Origin: Bombardia bombarda
Taxonomy: Eukaryota; Ascomycota; Sordariomycetes; Sordariales; Lasiosphaeriaceae
Length of the DNA: 64,000 bases
NCBI GenBank assembly: GCA_030512295.1
Contig: JAULSR010000002.1
Span: 5,704,001 to 5,768,000 of the forward strand
Direction: 5' to 3'
Numbering within the stretch: the stretch's first letter is position 1; each line of letters starts with the position of its first letter. Below, piece by piece: positions 47,108-59,073 of the stretch. The position numbers were made by a program, and so were the translations under genes. The notes beneath the pieces were generated by a model, which worked only from the letters and a program-made list of their open reading frames with translations, did no database searches and was not told the DNA's origin.

Positions 47108-47817
47108 CTTGGGGGAGGTATGCCAATCGCTGGCGGCGTGTCTATTGGTGGGTGGTTGACGTTGTAGGTTAGGTTATATAGGTGGTGGATGGGTAACGGT
47201 AATAGTGCTAGAGGGGACATTAGCTGGCTGCCATTGGCGTTGAAGGTGATGTCGGGGGAGCAGAGAGGGACAAGGTACGGTCGGTGGTTGGTGGTTGCGG
47301 GTAGTGTGTGATAGTGGTGCGGGTGTGGCACTGAAAAAGGAAGTTAAAAATTTTGTAGAGATGAAGGGGAGAGAGGAATTGGATCAAACGTGATAGCCTA
47401 TGTTTCCCAGGACGCATGTCATACGGGGACCCGACTGTGTCTTCTGTTGCCTGGCGACTTAGGAAGCCTTTGGGCCCCGCGTTGAGATTTGTAGGGAAGA
47501 CAGAGGAAGGGATGAGGTGCTGGGTGCTGGGTGCTGGGAGACGATGACAGGTGATGACGATGATGGCATACTCGGACTAAACAATCTAACGGACAGCTCC
47601 AGCTCCAACTCCAGCTCTTAATCTACACTCTACAGAGCACTGCTGCAGGTGCCTTGAACTCTCCAGCCGTCAGGTTCCCAGAAACTGACTGTGGACGGCA
47701 ACGAAGGTACTGGTTATGAGAAGAAAGAGGGAGAATAAGTGCGAGTGTTGGGAGGAGCCGCGGGGGCCGTGGACGTGGACGGTGCTTTTACATACAGTGA
47801 GCGGAAGGCATGGCCCA

Positions 47818-47861
47818 GGGACCTGGCTGGGACCTGGCTGGGACCTGGCTGGGACCTGGCG
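47818..47861. repeat. 11-bp tandem repeat, four units
   Basis: GGGACCTGGCT four times in register; the last unit ends CG instead of CT. Confidence 0.92.
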
Positions 47862-49163
47862 CGCCGTACCCGGAGCATTCCTCATTGTATCATTGGGCGG
47901 GGACCAGCAGGCATTGCCCGTTAACGCCCCGTTAGCTTCCATGTCCCACTGCCCATCAGCGGGCACCTCTCCTGGACTCCAGTCTCACAGCGCGGAGGGG
48001 GCTCCATTCTGGAAACCCGTACTGTGCGCTGAATGGACAGACGGCGTATGGATGGAGTATGCAAACCCCCTCACCCCACCTTCAAGTGCCCATTGCTGCC
48101 CGCCGCTTGGCTCGAGGTAGTGGGGCCCCCGCCAAAACCGTGTACTTGACTGTACTTGGCTGTACTGTACAGTACCTTTGAACAAAACCGCACACAAAGA
48201 CAGCCAATTGCATATCGATTATACTATACCGTAAGGTCCCCCGACCCGAACAATGAAAGAAAAGGGGACTAATGAAATCAGAAACTGCTTGCCCCTTGCC
48301 CCAGTACCATGTCAGCCATGTCTATCTATCTCTGTTACATGTCGACACTGTATCGCAGCATCCCACCAAAACATCCCGCCAACTCGGGAGCTGGCGGAGT
48401 GTGCAATCAATCTATCTGGCAGTCACCCTATGAAGGTGGTCACTAATAAGGTAGGTAAGTGGCAGGCTAGCTCCCTGGGGTTGCAATAAGAAGCGGTCAG
48501 TCCCGCCCTCGATGGCTGGCTCGCTGGCTGTCTCGGCTGCGAGTGAGCCAGTTAGATATGTGACGGGAGTGGGTGGCATGAATGAATCGGCAAGGCACCA
48601 CCACACGCTCAGGAGACCAGACCTTACCCTCCTACCTAAACCCCCGAGCCGAGACCCCTAATCAATAAAGATGCATTTCCATTCGTTCTCCGGCACGTAG
48701 CCAGCCGGAACAAACATAACGTTCCTCGCCAGACCCAGGAATTCATTCCATCCACCCACGGCATACTGTAGCCGCAGCGGTAGCGGTAGCGTAGCCCGGT
48801 TTTTGTGTTAAGAGAGACGAAAAAAAAATGCCCCAAGTGTTTGAGCACACCACCGCAAACCCACCCCACCACCGCGGCGATATAGGAGCTTTCATTACCC
48901 CACTCTGCTACGTAGAAAATGGGGCTAGGTTGAACGCCCATCCAACGGCGACGAGGCTAATGCACATCGCCAGAGAAGGAGGGAGGTGCATCAAAAAGGG
49001 AGTCTACATGCGGGATACCGTTTGAGACGCAAGTTTGGACAACTTAGTGACATGAAATATGCGGGTTGGCAAACAAGACAGAAAAAAGTGCAAACACCAA
49101 TTAACATCAATCCACTTGCATAACACTCAAAACCAAAAATAATAACCAAGATGTTGGAAAACT

Positions 49164-49171
49164 AAAAAAAA
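49164..49171 (-). terminator. Pol III T-run terminator
   Basis: Eight T on the minus strand, two bases downstream of tRNA-Ala. Confidence 0.8.
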
Positions 49172-49173
49172 TA

Positions 49174-49258
49174 TGGACGAGCTGGGAATCGAACCCAGGA
49201 CCTTTCGCATACAGAAGAGTATGCTAAGCGAACGCTCTACCAACTGAGCCACACGCCC
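49174..49258 (-). tRNA. tRNA-Ala (AGC) with 12-nt intron, second copy
   Basis: The mature 73-nt sequence is identical to the copy at 33988-34072, including G3:U70. The anticodon AGC is at 49225-49223 and the intron at 49221-49210. The introns differ at two of twelve bases. A run of eight T on the minus strand (49171-49164), two bases after the gene, is a good pol III terminator. Confidence 0.97.
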
Positions 49259-49913
49259 CTTAATCTGATTTAACATGCTGGATGGGAATCTCAGTAGCCT
49301 ATGACTGCAGTAGGATTACTTCCCTGTCGTCTTAGCAGTTTTCCCCCTTTACTGACATCACCAAGTTTGAAAGCTCCCACATAGCAATAACTTTCAAACA
49401 GTCATACCCGACTGAAATGTATGTTGAAAAAGTTGAAAGACAAAAATCCCTTCGTCAGGAACTTAGATGATACGTCTTGTAAATAAGTCACACACTGGTA
49501 TCTTACTCTGCGAGTGGATAATCACCTCACTTTGTAGTAGCGAGTATTGGGAACAATAGTAAGGCAGCTCATAGTTCAAAGGGTGCAGAGGGGCATTTTC
49601 AACCAGTGCAGACGTACTCCGACTCGATTATTCGCGATGGATGCTCGCACCAACTGAAATTTAGATGGTATGTCCTTTCATATGTACTCTTAAAACCTAA
49701 ACCGCGTAAATATTTTACTTATTACAACCAAATATATCTACCCACCCTCCCATAAATCGATAATATCGTAGAAATAACAATAAACAAGAAACCAAAATAA
49801 GCAGTCATTGCCAAAGTCGACATCAACGCATACTCATTCTATCCTATACCTGTGCCTGTGCCTATAGATCTCCACGCCCCTCCCCCCTCTCAATCACCGA
49901 GAACACCATCACG
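49259..49913. other. Intergenic, tRNA-Ala to esterase gene
   Basis: No gene or repeat is supported. Confidence 0.6.
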
Positions 49914-52900
49914 TCAAGGATTCAAGGTACCATCATGCCCATCATGCCCATGCCCATGCCCATCATCCCTCCCCCCCAACCTACCCCCATCAGACGAAAC
50001 CCTCCCCGTCCCCGTCCCCGTCCCCGTCCCCGTCCCCGTCCCCGTCCCCGCCCCCGGCAACCGCGGTTTACTCACCGCCCCCCTGCCCACAATCTTCTCC
50101 GTCCAGTTCCACGCAAGCGGACTAGCACTACGCAGCCCCGACGAGGCAGCCCCCTTTCCCTTATCCGCCGTATTCACCACCAGCGAATCAGGCTTACTGC
50201 TACTATTCCTCCCGCCATCAAGACTACTGCTCCCGCCCGTATCCTCGCTCTCATCCCCACTCTCAACCCAATCACGATCGCTCCACGTCATCGAGTCGAG
50301 CCTCTCATAGCGCGGTCGACTCGGCGTCGACGCCGACGACGACGACGACGACGATGGAAACACGCCAAGCGCATTCTCATTGCCAACATGTGGGCTCGGC
50401 GAACTTCCCGGCAGGTCAGACACTCTATCCATCGCCTCGAGTGCCTCGCCTTCCGTATGCTTAGACCCCCCTTCCCCTCCCTCTCCATCACCCGCCCCAT
50501 CCTTCCCACCCGTCGTCGTCGTCGTCGTCGTCCGCGTCTCCCTCCCCCTCTCATCCGGCGGCTCCGCCAGCCCCTTTGCCCTTTCCGCATTCGTTTCGTC
50601 CTCATCCCTCGTCCTCGCCGCCGCGCTATCGCTGAAATGCGCCTCGACAAGATGATTGATCACCGGCCACCCAAACGCATTCGCAAACATCCTGCGCACA
50701 ATCAGATTATTATGCGCATCCGGCTCTAGCTTCACCAGCACCTTGCGCCACGACAGGTCCCGATGATACGCCCTGGCAATCTTCTCCTCGACCCGCATCT
50801 GCGAGCTGTCAATCATGTCGCTGGGGTCCATGTCGGGGTCTGTGAAATTGGGGTCGTCGTAGTCGCGCTGCGACAGCATCAGTATGTCGTCTTCCTGCTG
50901 CTGCTGCTGCTGCTGCTTCTGCTGGGGGGTGTTGGGCGATGAGAATGGCGATGCGCTGCTGCTATCGCTGTTCGTCGTCTTGCTTGTGGAAGGAGTAGAG
51001 ATGCCCACACGAGGCGTCGATTTGCGGCGGAGAGAGCCCGAGCCCGTCGGCCGCTTCTTGAGCGGCGGCGGCGGTATATCTGAGGGGTGGTAGATGCGGT
51101 CGTGGAAGATGGTACGGGGCCGCTTGGATGGGTCGATCAGGTACTCAACCGAGGGTAGCTTTGGGTTGAGTAGGTCACCAGCGGCTTCGAAGAATGTCGT
51201 TTTTGGCGGTGCCGATAAGCCCTCCGGACCGTCCAACAGTTCCTGCCCAGTTGTAACTTTGGACCTCGAAGATGCGGCAGAGTTACTTGTTGACGCCTCC
51301 TCAACTTTCAACGTCTGACTCCGCTGGTAAATCTTGTTGATTTTAGGGGAAGCCGGCGGCGGCGACGGTTTGGGAGATTCATTATTGCTGCGGAATAGGT
51401 TTAGGAACCCGGTAAATGGGCTGGCATTGTTTGTCGTAGAGGACTTTGTGAGACCTTGTAGTTCCGCAGCCCCTGGTTCACGGTAGGGGCTAGTAACGGA
51501 TCTGAGACTTTGGCCATCATCCTCCAACGTGGCATTGGTGGGTGGTAGGGGCACCTCATGATCGTTGGAATCGACTGGTGTCGACTTTCCCGTGTTGTCC
51601 ACCGGCTTTGCTTCTGCCTGGTTCTCTACTGGAGACCAAGGGCCGATTCTCGGAGAGGTGACATTCGCTCCGGTTAATTCTGCCCATCCGAAGCCCATGA
51701 CTGTTTCCACGAGTCCAGCTTCCCGGCGTGCTTTGTCTACTCGCCCCAGACCTTGCCAGTCTAGAAAGAGCAGACAACTTGTGCGGAGAGGCACGATGCC
51801 ATCGTTAACCACGTTCGAGTACACTGTTCTATTCCGAAACTTCTTTAGAGCTGTGTGAGCGGGCCCTGTTGGCAAGATGCGGAGGAGCGGCTTTGACTCG
51901 GCTTGGGTCTCTCCATATACATGCCTGTGCGCGTTCTCGCCAAGGTTGCCGACGATGGCCCCCATCCGCTCCGCGCGATTGTTGGAGCTCTCCAGGTAAG
52001 CCCCAGATCCTGGCCTGTCCTCCCTACGAGGCCGAAATCCAGAGCAAACTTTACATATAGCGGATTTTCGTGGTTGAGACCGAGGAAGGGGGATGCAAGT
52101 GTGATAAAATTGATAGGCTCGACGAGGTCAAAAAACGTTGGTGAATGCTTTTGTATATATGCAACGGCATAGGTCTGCACAAGTCCGCCAAGAGAATGCG
52201 CAATGAAGCTAATCTTGGTGATTTTATACCCTCTCTTGTTCTTCGATGGCTTTACTCCATGTGCGGCGGTGTATTGTTGTGCTGCCTTTGCTTCAGCATC
52301 CTGCTTCTGGGCATCAGTCTTTTGCGAACCGGCTTTGAGCGAATGCGCGATGGCTTCCGATGCTGCTTTTGCGGTTGGCAAAAACGGTTGATCCGGATAA
52401 GTCATAGACAGTATGAACGTAGCAAGGCGCTTTCCCAGGTATTTGATACCCTTTTCCGTTTTGGTCGCATTTCCGGAGAAGCCACGGACAATCACCTCCT
52501 CGTCCTCCTCATCATCATCATCCTCTCCTGCCTCGTCCGCGTCTCTTTCCTCCTCATTCTCGGAAGCCTGAACATCATTAACCTGCGGTGAGCTGTCTTG
52601 TTCAACAGTTTGGGGCGTATCTTTCTCCTTTGCAGCATGCTTCTTCTTGCTAGCCCGCTCTTTAGCTCTGCGGGCTTTGGCGTCGATCTTTGCCTGTTTT
52701 ACACCCGCGTCGATGCTCTCCTTGAGGAACAACATGTCCGCACCCAGATTGCTATGCAACCCATGTGTGAGCACGACCAAATGCACTTTTTTCTGCATGC
52801 GCGGCTTTTCCGGCTCCTCTGGCTTCTGAGCCCCATCAACTGGCTCAGCTCCAGTCTGAGCACCGTGATGTTTCGGCTTATGAGACCCAGCGTGGTCCCA

Positions 52901-53584
52901 TTCCGGAAGCTGCGGCGTGTTCCACAGCGAGGCTGTATCTTCGGCCTTCACCCGTATCGCCCGTGAGAAGATACCCTTTGGCGAGGCCGCATGGTCCCTT
53001 GCGCCATCGATGCTGTGGCTGCCGTGGTGAAAATCACTAACTTGACCCGGCTGGGGAGTCTGCGAATGGCCCCCAATCATGGGCACCACAGAGCCCAAAT
53101 TCAGCGACTTTTCGTCCCGCGCTAACAGCACCTCATAGTGCACGGCGGCCGAGGTGGAAAAGATGACCTGGGACGTGACCTCGATGACCCACGAGACGCT
53201 TTCACCGTCGTGCTCGGGGCCGTTCCCAAACTGTCCATGTCTGCTGCTGCCTTCGCCGGCGTTCTGGCGGATGTCGTCGGGGACAACCAGGTGGCAGTTC
53301 CAGGTGGCGCCGGCCTTGAGCATGGGCTCAAACTCGGGGACGCCATAGCGACGCGGGTTCTCAAACTTGACGTTGGGATCAAACGTCGAGGGGTACGCGG
53401 CGACAGAGAGGGTGTAAGGGCCGTGGACAAAGGCGGCGCGCAGAGCGATAGCCGAGGTATTCCTGATCCGGAGGAACAGGAACTCGGGCGAGGGGAGGAT
53501 GCGGTCGGACGAAGGTGTATAAGTGACGGTATAGCGCACGACCTGACCGATCTTGACGCTGCCGGCCTGGTGAAGGAGGAGCAT
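49914..53584 (-). CDS. DUF676-type serine esterase/lipase, reading frame broken
   Basis: Resembles the fungal DUF676 alpha/beta-hydrolases (yeast Lpl1/Rog1 group, lipid hydrolysis). Two long open frames join here: 53584 to about 51960 (542 residues), then about 51959 to 49914 (682 more). The first holds HGLHSN (274-279) and the nucleophile elbow AHSLGG with S464. The second holds SNVVNDGIVPLRTS, a likely acid region, and INHLVEAHFS, a likely catalytic histidine. Family-like sequence runs without a gap across the switch (LTWRAPTIARSGWG, then AIVGNLGENAHRHVYGE) if one base is missing from the five C at 51959-51963. No GT-AG intron fits. Either a homopolymer sequencing error or a real one-base loss explains it; a real loss would leave a 579-residue product lacking the acid and histidine. 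The C-terminal half is Ser/Thr/Pro-rich with poly-Gln, poly-Ser and Gly-Thr runs. Confidence 0.8.
50004..50056. repeat. CCCCGT hexamer repeat coding Gly-Thr
   Basis: About eight CCCCGT/CCCCGC units near the 3' end of the esterase gene; on the coding strand they read as alternating Gly-Thr. Confidence 0.92.
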
Positions 53585-55662
53585 TGCGGCGGCTGTTGTC
53601 GGCTACCTGCTGCCTCTGCTTGTCACGAACGAATGGCGCACAAGCTTCAGCTACCGGTTCAGCGAGGGACAGGGGGGCGGGGCGAGACACATCAAAAACA
53701 GTCAATAAACTCGGCGAGTGGCCTGCGGGTGTGGTACTGCGTCGGGTGGGTGCGCGTCAAGGTGTCCAAGACAAGGGCCCGAGGTAGTGTTGCGTAGGTG
53801 GGGTTGATGCTACCATCACTGATACATCAAATTCTTAGGTAAGTTGGGTACGGACAGATCGCCCCAGACACCTCAGCAGTCGACGTGATCGGGAATCGGG
53901 ATAGAAATCTGCGATGGGAATCCGCGACGGAAACTCTGGGAAGGAGCGACTTGCACGCGAGCTAGGCTGCTAGACTCCAGAGATGGAGACTTGCGCGACT
54001 GGTGGAGCCCGTCAAAAGTGCCCCAAGACTCCAAGCGCTCCCAGTGCCGGCGCTCCGAACATGGATTGGCGATCACCTCCACGGTAAGGTGACCGTCGGG
54101 TTCTGAGTGGCTGAGCTGGGCAGTCGGTGGATTGACGTCCCTTAGATGATGCTGACGTCGAGTTGGTTAGGTAAGTCAGGTACGTATATCCAGGTAGTTT
54201 CGTATTTCTTAGGTAGCACCCGAGAGCCCGATATTTTGGAGCCCGGGACCTGAAAGTCTGGAAAAGGCGTGTGCCTCGGGCCTAGCGTGCATGGCAAGAA
54301 ACATGAGGAACTCAGGTAACTCCCTGATAGACGGTGCTGAACACGGCTGCCTTATAGAAGGTCGTCAACATGGCAAAACTCAGCCAACAGGCAAACAATT
54401 ACGAATACTCGACGGCAATGAGTTATGTGATGATGGTTATGAAGGTTACGACGTCCGTCCAAATCATGAGACCCTGATATATCCGTATGGACGTGGCAAA
54501 GGTAATGAAGGTACGTGGGTACTTGATCATGTTAAGCTCCACAGAAAATAGTGTACATACATACCTAAGGGGACCTAGGTAGGTACCTACCTACCCCGGG
54601 CCTTACCTTAGCCTCAAGTGATTTGGCCCCCCACGTCTCACATGCCAGAGATGGAGGTCCGAGTCCGTCGCGTGCGACCTTTAAACTGGTAGATATCAGC
54701 GCCCTCATGTTCAAGTCAAGCTTTACCTAGATTGCAAGGCTGAAATGGAGTCATCTATAGGTGGAGTGGCGGACAGGATGTCGGGTCGTGTCGGCCAAGA
54801 ATTTACTAAACTTGAAACAAGCTTTTTGGACTTCTTATTTTGCCTTGTTAAAGGAGTCTGTTATATATAGACATTTACTAGTTATATAATGTGACGTGAG
54901 TGACCTTTGAGAACTGTTACTTAGAATTCTGTGTCATAATTTTTTGAGCGCACAACCCTAACCCGGACTCAACGATGAAGAGCAGGGCGATAAAAGGGGG
55001 AGCCCGAGCTGAAAACCTAATGAAGCACAACAAACCTAATAAGATGAGATTAAAATACATAGTAAATAAATAAATCAATACAAAATGGCCATCTGGTAGA
55101 CTGACCAAGCAGGATACCTCTTTAATAACTTAAAGGGTACTGTCAAAAAGAAAACAAGAGTAGTCACCGCAGCAGTGGCAATAATCGCAGACGATGACAA
55201 AACAGGTAACCACCGAACCCACCATCAACACCACCGCCACCGCCGCCGCTGCTAGAACACGCAAATCCCAATAATACCCATCCAGCCATCCGCCGTCGGT
55301 CCATAGCCGACAGGATCTGGCTCGAACAGAAAGCTGCCCAGAAAAACACCAACTGCCTATGGATAAATAGATAATTGGCATCCACATCAGCTCTCATATA
55401 CATAAATAACCCGTCTCCCTCCCAACCAACGAACAAGAACAAGAACAAGAAGGTAAAAAGAAGAGGACACCCCTACGCCACGCTATGGTTTTCCCCCGTG
55501 CCTATACCGAAGATATGGATCGCCTGGCCTGGCCCGCCTGACAGCCAAAACGCTCCGTCAACGCCAGCATCCATTACCTGCCTGTCGAAAAAGAAAAGGG
55601 AGAGACGGTGAGACTAGCCGTAGACAGAGCCGAGCCAGCTGTCCCCCCAGCCTCCCCCCCCC
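53585..55662. other. Intergenic, esterase to STU1
   Basis: Esterase promoter side and STU1 3' flank. AT-rich from about 54780 to 55140, with a TAGGTAGGTACCTACCTA palindrome near 54574. Open frames (for example 54291-54551) lack domains. No gene is supported. Confidence 0.5.
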
Positions 55663-58600
55663 TCAGCTCCCAACAACCTGCCCCTCCCTCTGCCTCTTCA
55701 CAATATAATACGTAATCAAACTCTTCGGATCATCCCTCACCCCCCTCAGCGCCTCCCAAAACCTCCCATCCCCGACCCTCGAATGCAACACCACACTCAG
55801 TTGCACCGCATCCATCCTCACCGCACTCTCCAACGACTCCAGACACCTCCCCGCCAGCCCCGCTAGCACATCCAGCTCCTTCTCGCTCGGCACAAACCCG
55901 CTCTGCGCCTCCACCATCTCCTTGAGCACATGCAGCCCCATGCTCAGCGACCGCGTGAACCCGGGCGCGTCCATGTCCATGGCGCCCAGCATCCGCGACA
56001 GCACCAGCGTCATCTCGGTCGCGTCCCCGAGCGTCACCAGCTCGTCCGCCAGCAGCTCCAGCCCGCTGACAATGTGCGTGCGGCCGTCGTACGCGGCGCG
56101 CGCCCGCAGCAGGCTCTCGAGGCCGCGCGACACGTGCGGCCGGAAGCTGTCGCGCATCCGCTTGAGTAGCAGCTTGATCGTGGCTAGAATCTGCGCCCGC
56201 ACGTCCTGGATCTTCTCGGGTGCCAGCTGCGCGAGCGGCGACTCGAGGTACCCAAACAGGCCCGTCAGCAGCGCGTCGAACTTGTCGTCCGAAAAGACAA
56301 CCTTATTGTCCCGGATGATGCTCTGCAGCTTGCGGAACCCGTGCACGTCGAGCGACATCTGCTTGACCTTGGAGATGCCGCTTTCCAGCAGGCGCGAGTT
56401 CTGCTTGGACTTCTCGGGCGAAAAGACGGGGCCATCGATGCCACCGTTGTCGCTCTCCGAGCGTTGCTGAATGTTGGCCGCATCTTCGTTGACTGGCTTG
56501 TCTTCTAGTACGGGTAGAGAGAAAGTGGACTTGGGTGTGGTCTGGTCCGCTGCTACGAAAGGGTCCTCATACACCTTGAGAGGAGGCTGTTCGGGAGTAT
56601 CTGGAGTTACTAGAGCAGGCTCGATCGGAGCCAGCGGTAGAGGCTGGATAACCTCCATCAGAGCTGGTTGCAGCTCCACTATTGCCGCCTGGGGTGACAT
56701 CAAACGTGGCAAAACCGGCTGAGGAGACGGCGACCGGTGATTTGGCATAGTGGGCACAACCAATGTTAGCTCCTCGTGAGCCTTGGAGGGACTGCTTGCG
56801 CTAAAAGAAGGAGTCTGTCTTTGCTTAGAAGGGGTAGTGCGCGGTGGAGTTGAGACTGCTGACTTGGCCGTAGCAAATCTGGAAGGTGTGGTGATGATAT
56901 TCGGCTCGCTGGCGGTCGGCGCGTGGCCCGGTCTCGTCTTAGGAGCCGTCCGCTTTGGCGACGCTGTGATGTTCTTGGGGGTGGCTGCTTTCGACCTGAG
57001 CGGCTCAGGCGGGCTATGTTGCTCAACTGAAGCCTGTTCGTGCCCTCGCACCGAGTACGGTCCTGCCGTTGCTGGGCGAGCGACCATTTCAGGTCTTCTC
57101 TTAGTGGGCCTCATGGGAGCACCCGAAATTCCTCCAGAGGCACTCCCATGCGTCGCTTCCAGCCTAGGGCGGACTACTGTGGGTGCCGTCGTGGTCGTCG
57201 TGGTTGCAGTCGAGACCGTTGAGGTATGGGACGATCCTGAGACCGTCCTGGTAGGGACAGGCGAAAAGTGTGACATGGCTGAGCCTGGACGGGCAGGGAG
57301 ATTCTTCGTTGATGCCGATGCCGATGCCGATGCCGATGCCATGGCCTTCTTCTGTGCTAATAATGTCTCGCGCAGACTCGGCTTCGAAGACCCCATAGTG
57401 CTCTTCGACAAGCCCAGCCCAGGACGAGGGCCGCCCCCTTCCGTTCTTCTGGGTGCAGAATTTGGGTTATGGGGATCATTCTGAAGCGACTTCTGCGCAG
57501 GCGCATCCAAGCTATTCATTATAGCCTCAGCCCGCGCTGGCCACATGCCTGAAAATGTCCAGTAGGTTGCCCGCATCTGCTCTCTGACGCCGGGATTCGC
57601 GTCAGCAAGTCCCCTCTTCAAGCACTTTTCGATCAGATCCAGGCCACCGGAGTGCTCCACATGGCTTTTGTGGTGAGATTCTTTGATAAAGAGAGTCTTC
57701 AGCCAGCCAGCAGTATACAATCTTGGCTGAACATTCTTGTCTTGGCATGCTGCCCAAATATGCTGCATGATGCGAGCATTATAAGTGACTTTACCGATGA
57801 TGATGTCGACCGTGATGTTGGCTTGCTGGGAAGCGATCTTCTTGGTTGCAGCACAGAGCTTGATGAAGGCTTGCATGAGCAGCTCCACCATGGGATCTAT
57901 CCCCGGGCCGTATATCCTCGCCAGTTCCTGAACGAGATTACAGCCTTCCTTTGAAAGACTGGTCCTGAGAGAGTTAACGGCCTTGAGAATGCCGTCGAGA
58001 AGTCCTCGTACCCCATTAAGGTAAGCTTCGTAGAAATCTGACGCGCCATTTCCAGCCAAGAGCTTCCGGAGCTTGGTCACGCTCTCCTCTCTTTTCAGCC
58101 AGTTCTGTTCTGTTTCCTTGCCTTCAAAGTGTATTTGCATGTCTCTGAAAATGTCGTCCAACTCGCGCTGCGTGTTGACGTACATGGGATCGACCTTTTC
58201 AGGTCGATTGTCTGGTGCTGGCGTGATAGGGCGCTCGGTGGGGAGCGAAGATACGCTTGCAGCAAGGTTAGACCGAGTCGGGACTGGGGCATCGTCCTGT
58301 ACGTCGAGCTGTGAAGATGAGGCGGAGCTGGTTGGTGCCAGCTCTTTGACGATAGCCTGTTCTATCGCCGGACGAACTTTGAAGGTTTTCAGCTGTCTTT
58401 TCAAGTCTGACTTGGCGGCATTTGGGGCAGTTCTATCGTTCTATCAGTTCTTCTGCCTGTATAGGTAGGTAAGTGGGGAGGGAGCATACCGGAACAGCTC
58501 GATGACAGTGTGTTTAGCAGCATCGCGGACCATCCCATCGGCATCCTCGAGCAACTCCATGAGAGTCGGGACATAGCTTCTGAATTGGAGACCATTTTCC

Positions 58601-59073
58601 TGATGCATCTGAAGAAGCCATTGCAAGCTCGCCTCCTTGGCCCTCGAGTTCTTGCCCACCATGGCCGTGCTACGAACGGAGCGCTCGACGTCGACTGGCG
58701 CGGCCTTGTAGAGCGTAGCCATGGCCTGGAGAGCAAGGCTGCGAAACTTCTCCTTCTGATCGCCTAGCTTTTCGACGACGACGGGCAGGGTGCGCGGCGC
58801 CTCCTTTGCTAAATATTTGGGGTCCTGTCGCGACATCCGGGCCAGTAGATGATTGAGCGATGTGAAGCCGGCATTGACGAGCATGGCGTGCTGCGAGGTA
58901 GACGCCACACGGAGCGCCTCGAAGAGCGGCGCGACGCACGGGTCGGGAACATTGTGCTGCTTGATGCCCGACTTGACGGCCGTCACCTGGTTGACTTTGG
59001 CATCGATGGGGCCATCGTTGCGCAGAATGGCGAGAAGGTCGGCAACCTGGTTTTCGCTGATTCGGTCGGCCAT
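55663..59073 (-). CDS. STU1: STU1, CLASP-family microtubule-binding protein
   Basis: CLASP proteins bind microtubule plus ends and the spindle and promote rescue; fungal Stu1 is needed for spindle integrity. It has 1117 residues in two exons, 59073-58490 and 58432-55663. The acceptor at 58433 is chosen because it keeps the frame through RTAPNAAKSDLKRQL; a nearer TATACAG does not. An N-terminal TOG-like helical array is visible (MADRISENQVADLLAILRND; KFRSLALQAMATLYKAAPVD; LMELLEDADGMVRDAAKHTV), then a second helical domain (about 270-500; DIFRDMQIHFEGKETEQNW, ending near ANPGVREQMRATYWTF). A long Ser/Pro/Thr-rich basic linker follows with an alternating Ser-Ala run coded by a GATGCC hexamer. 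The C-terminal helical domain is about 870-1100. The order matches fungal STU1. Confidence 0.93.
57312..57341. repeat. GATGCC hexamer repeat in STU1
   Basis: Five GATGCC-type units, coding an alternating Ala-Ser run in the basic linker. Confidence 0.85.

Larger units (their letters stand above)
47108..49173. other. Intergenic, upstream of MET13
   Basis: Probable MET13 promoter next to 47108, then 2 kb without a supportable gene. An 11-bp tandem repeat lies at 47818-47861. Confidence 0.55.

Noticed and set aside
51920..52040. A short intron joining the two esterase frames
   Set aside because: The only usable GT on the coding strand would make an intron of under 40 bases and would delete family-like residues (GRTGQDLGL); a one-base loss explains the sequence better.
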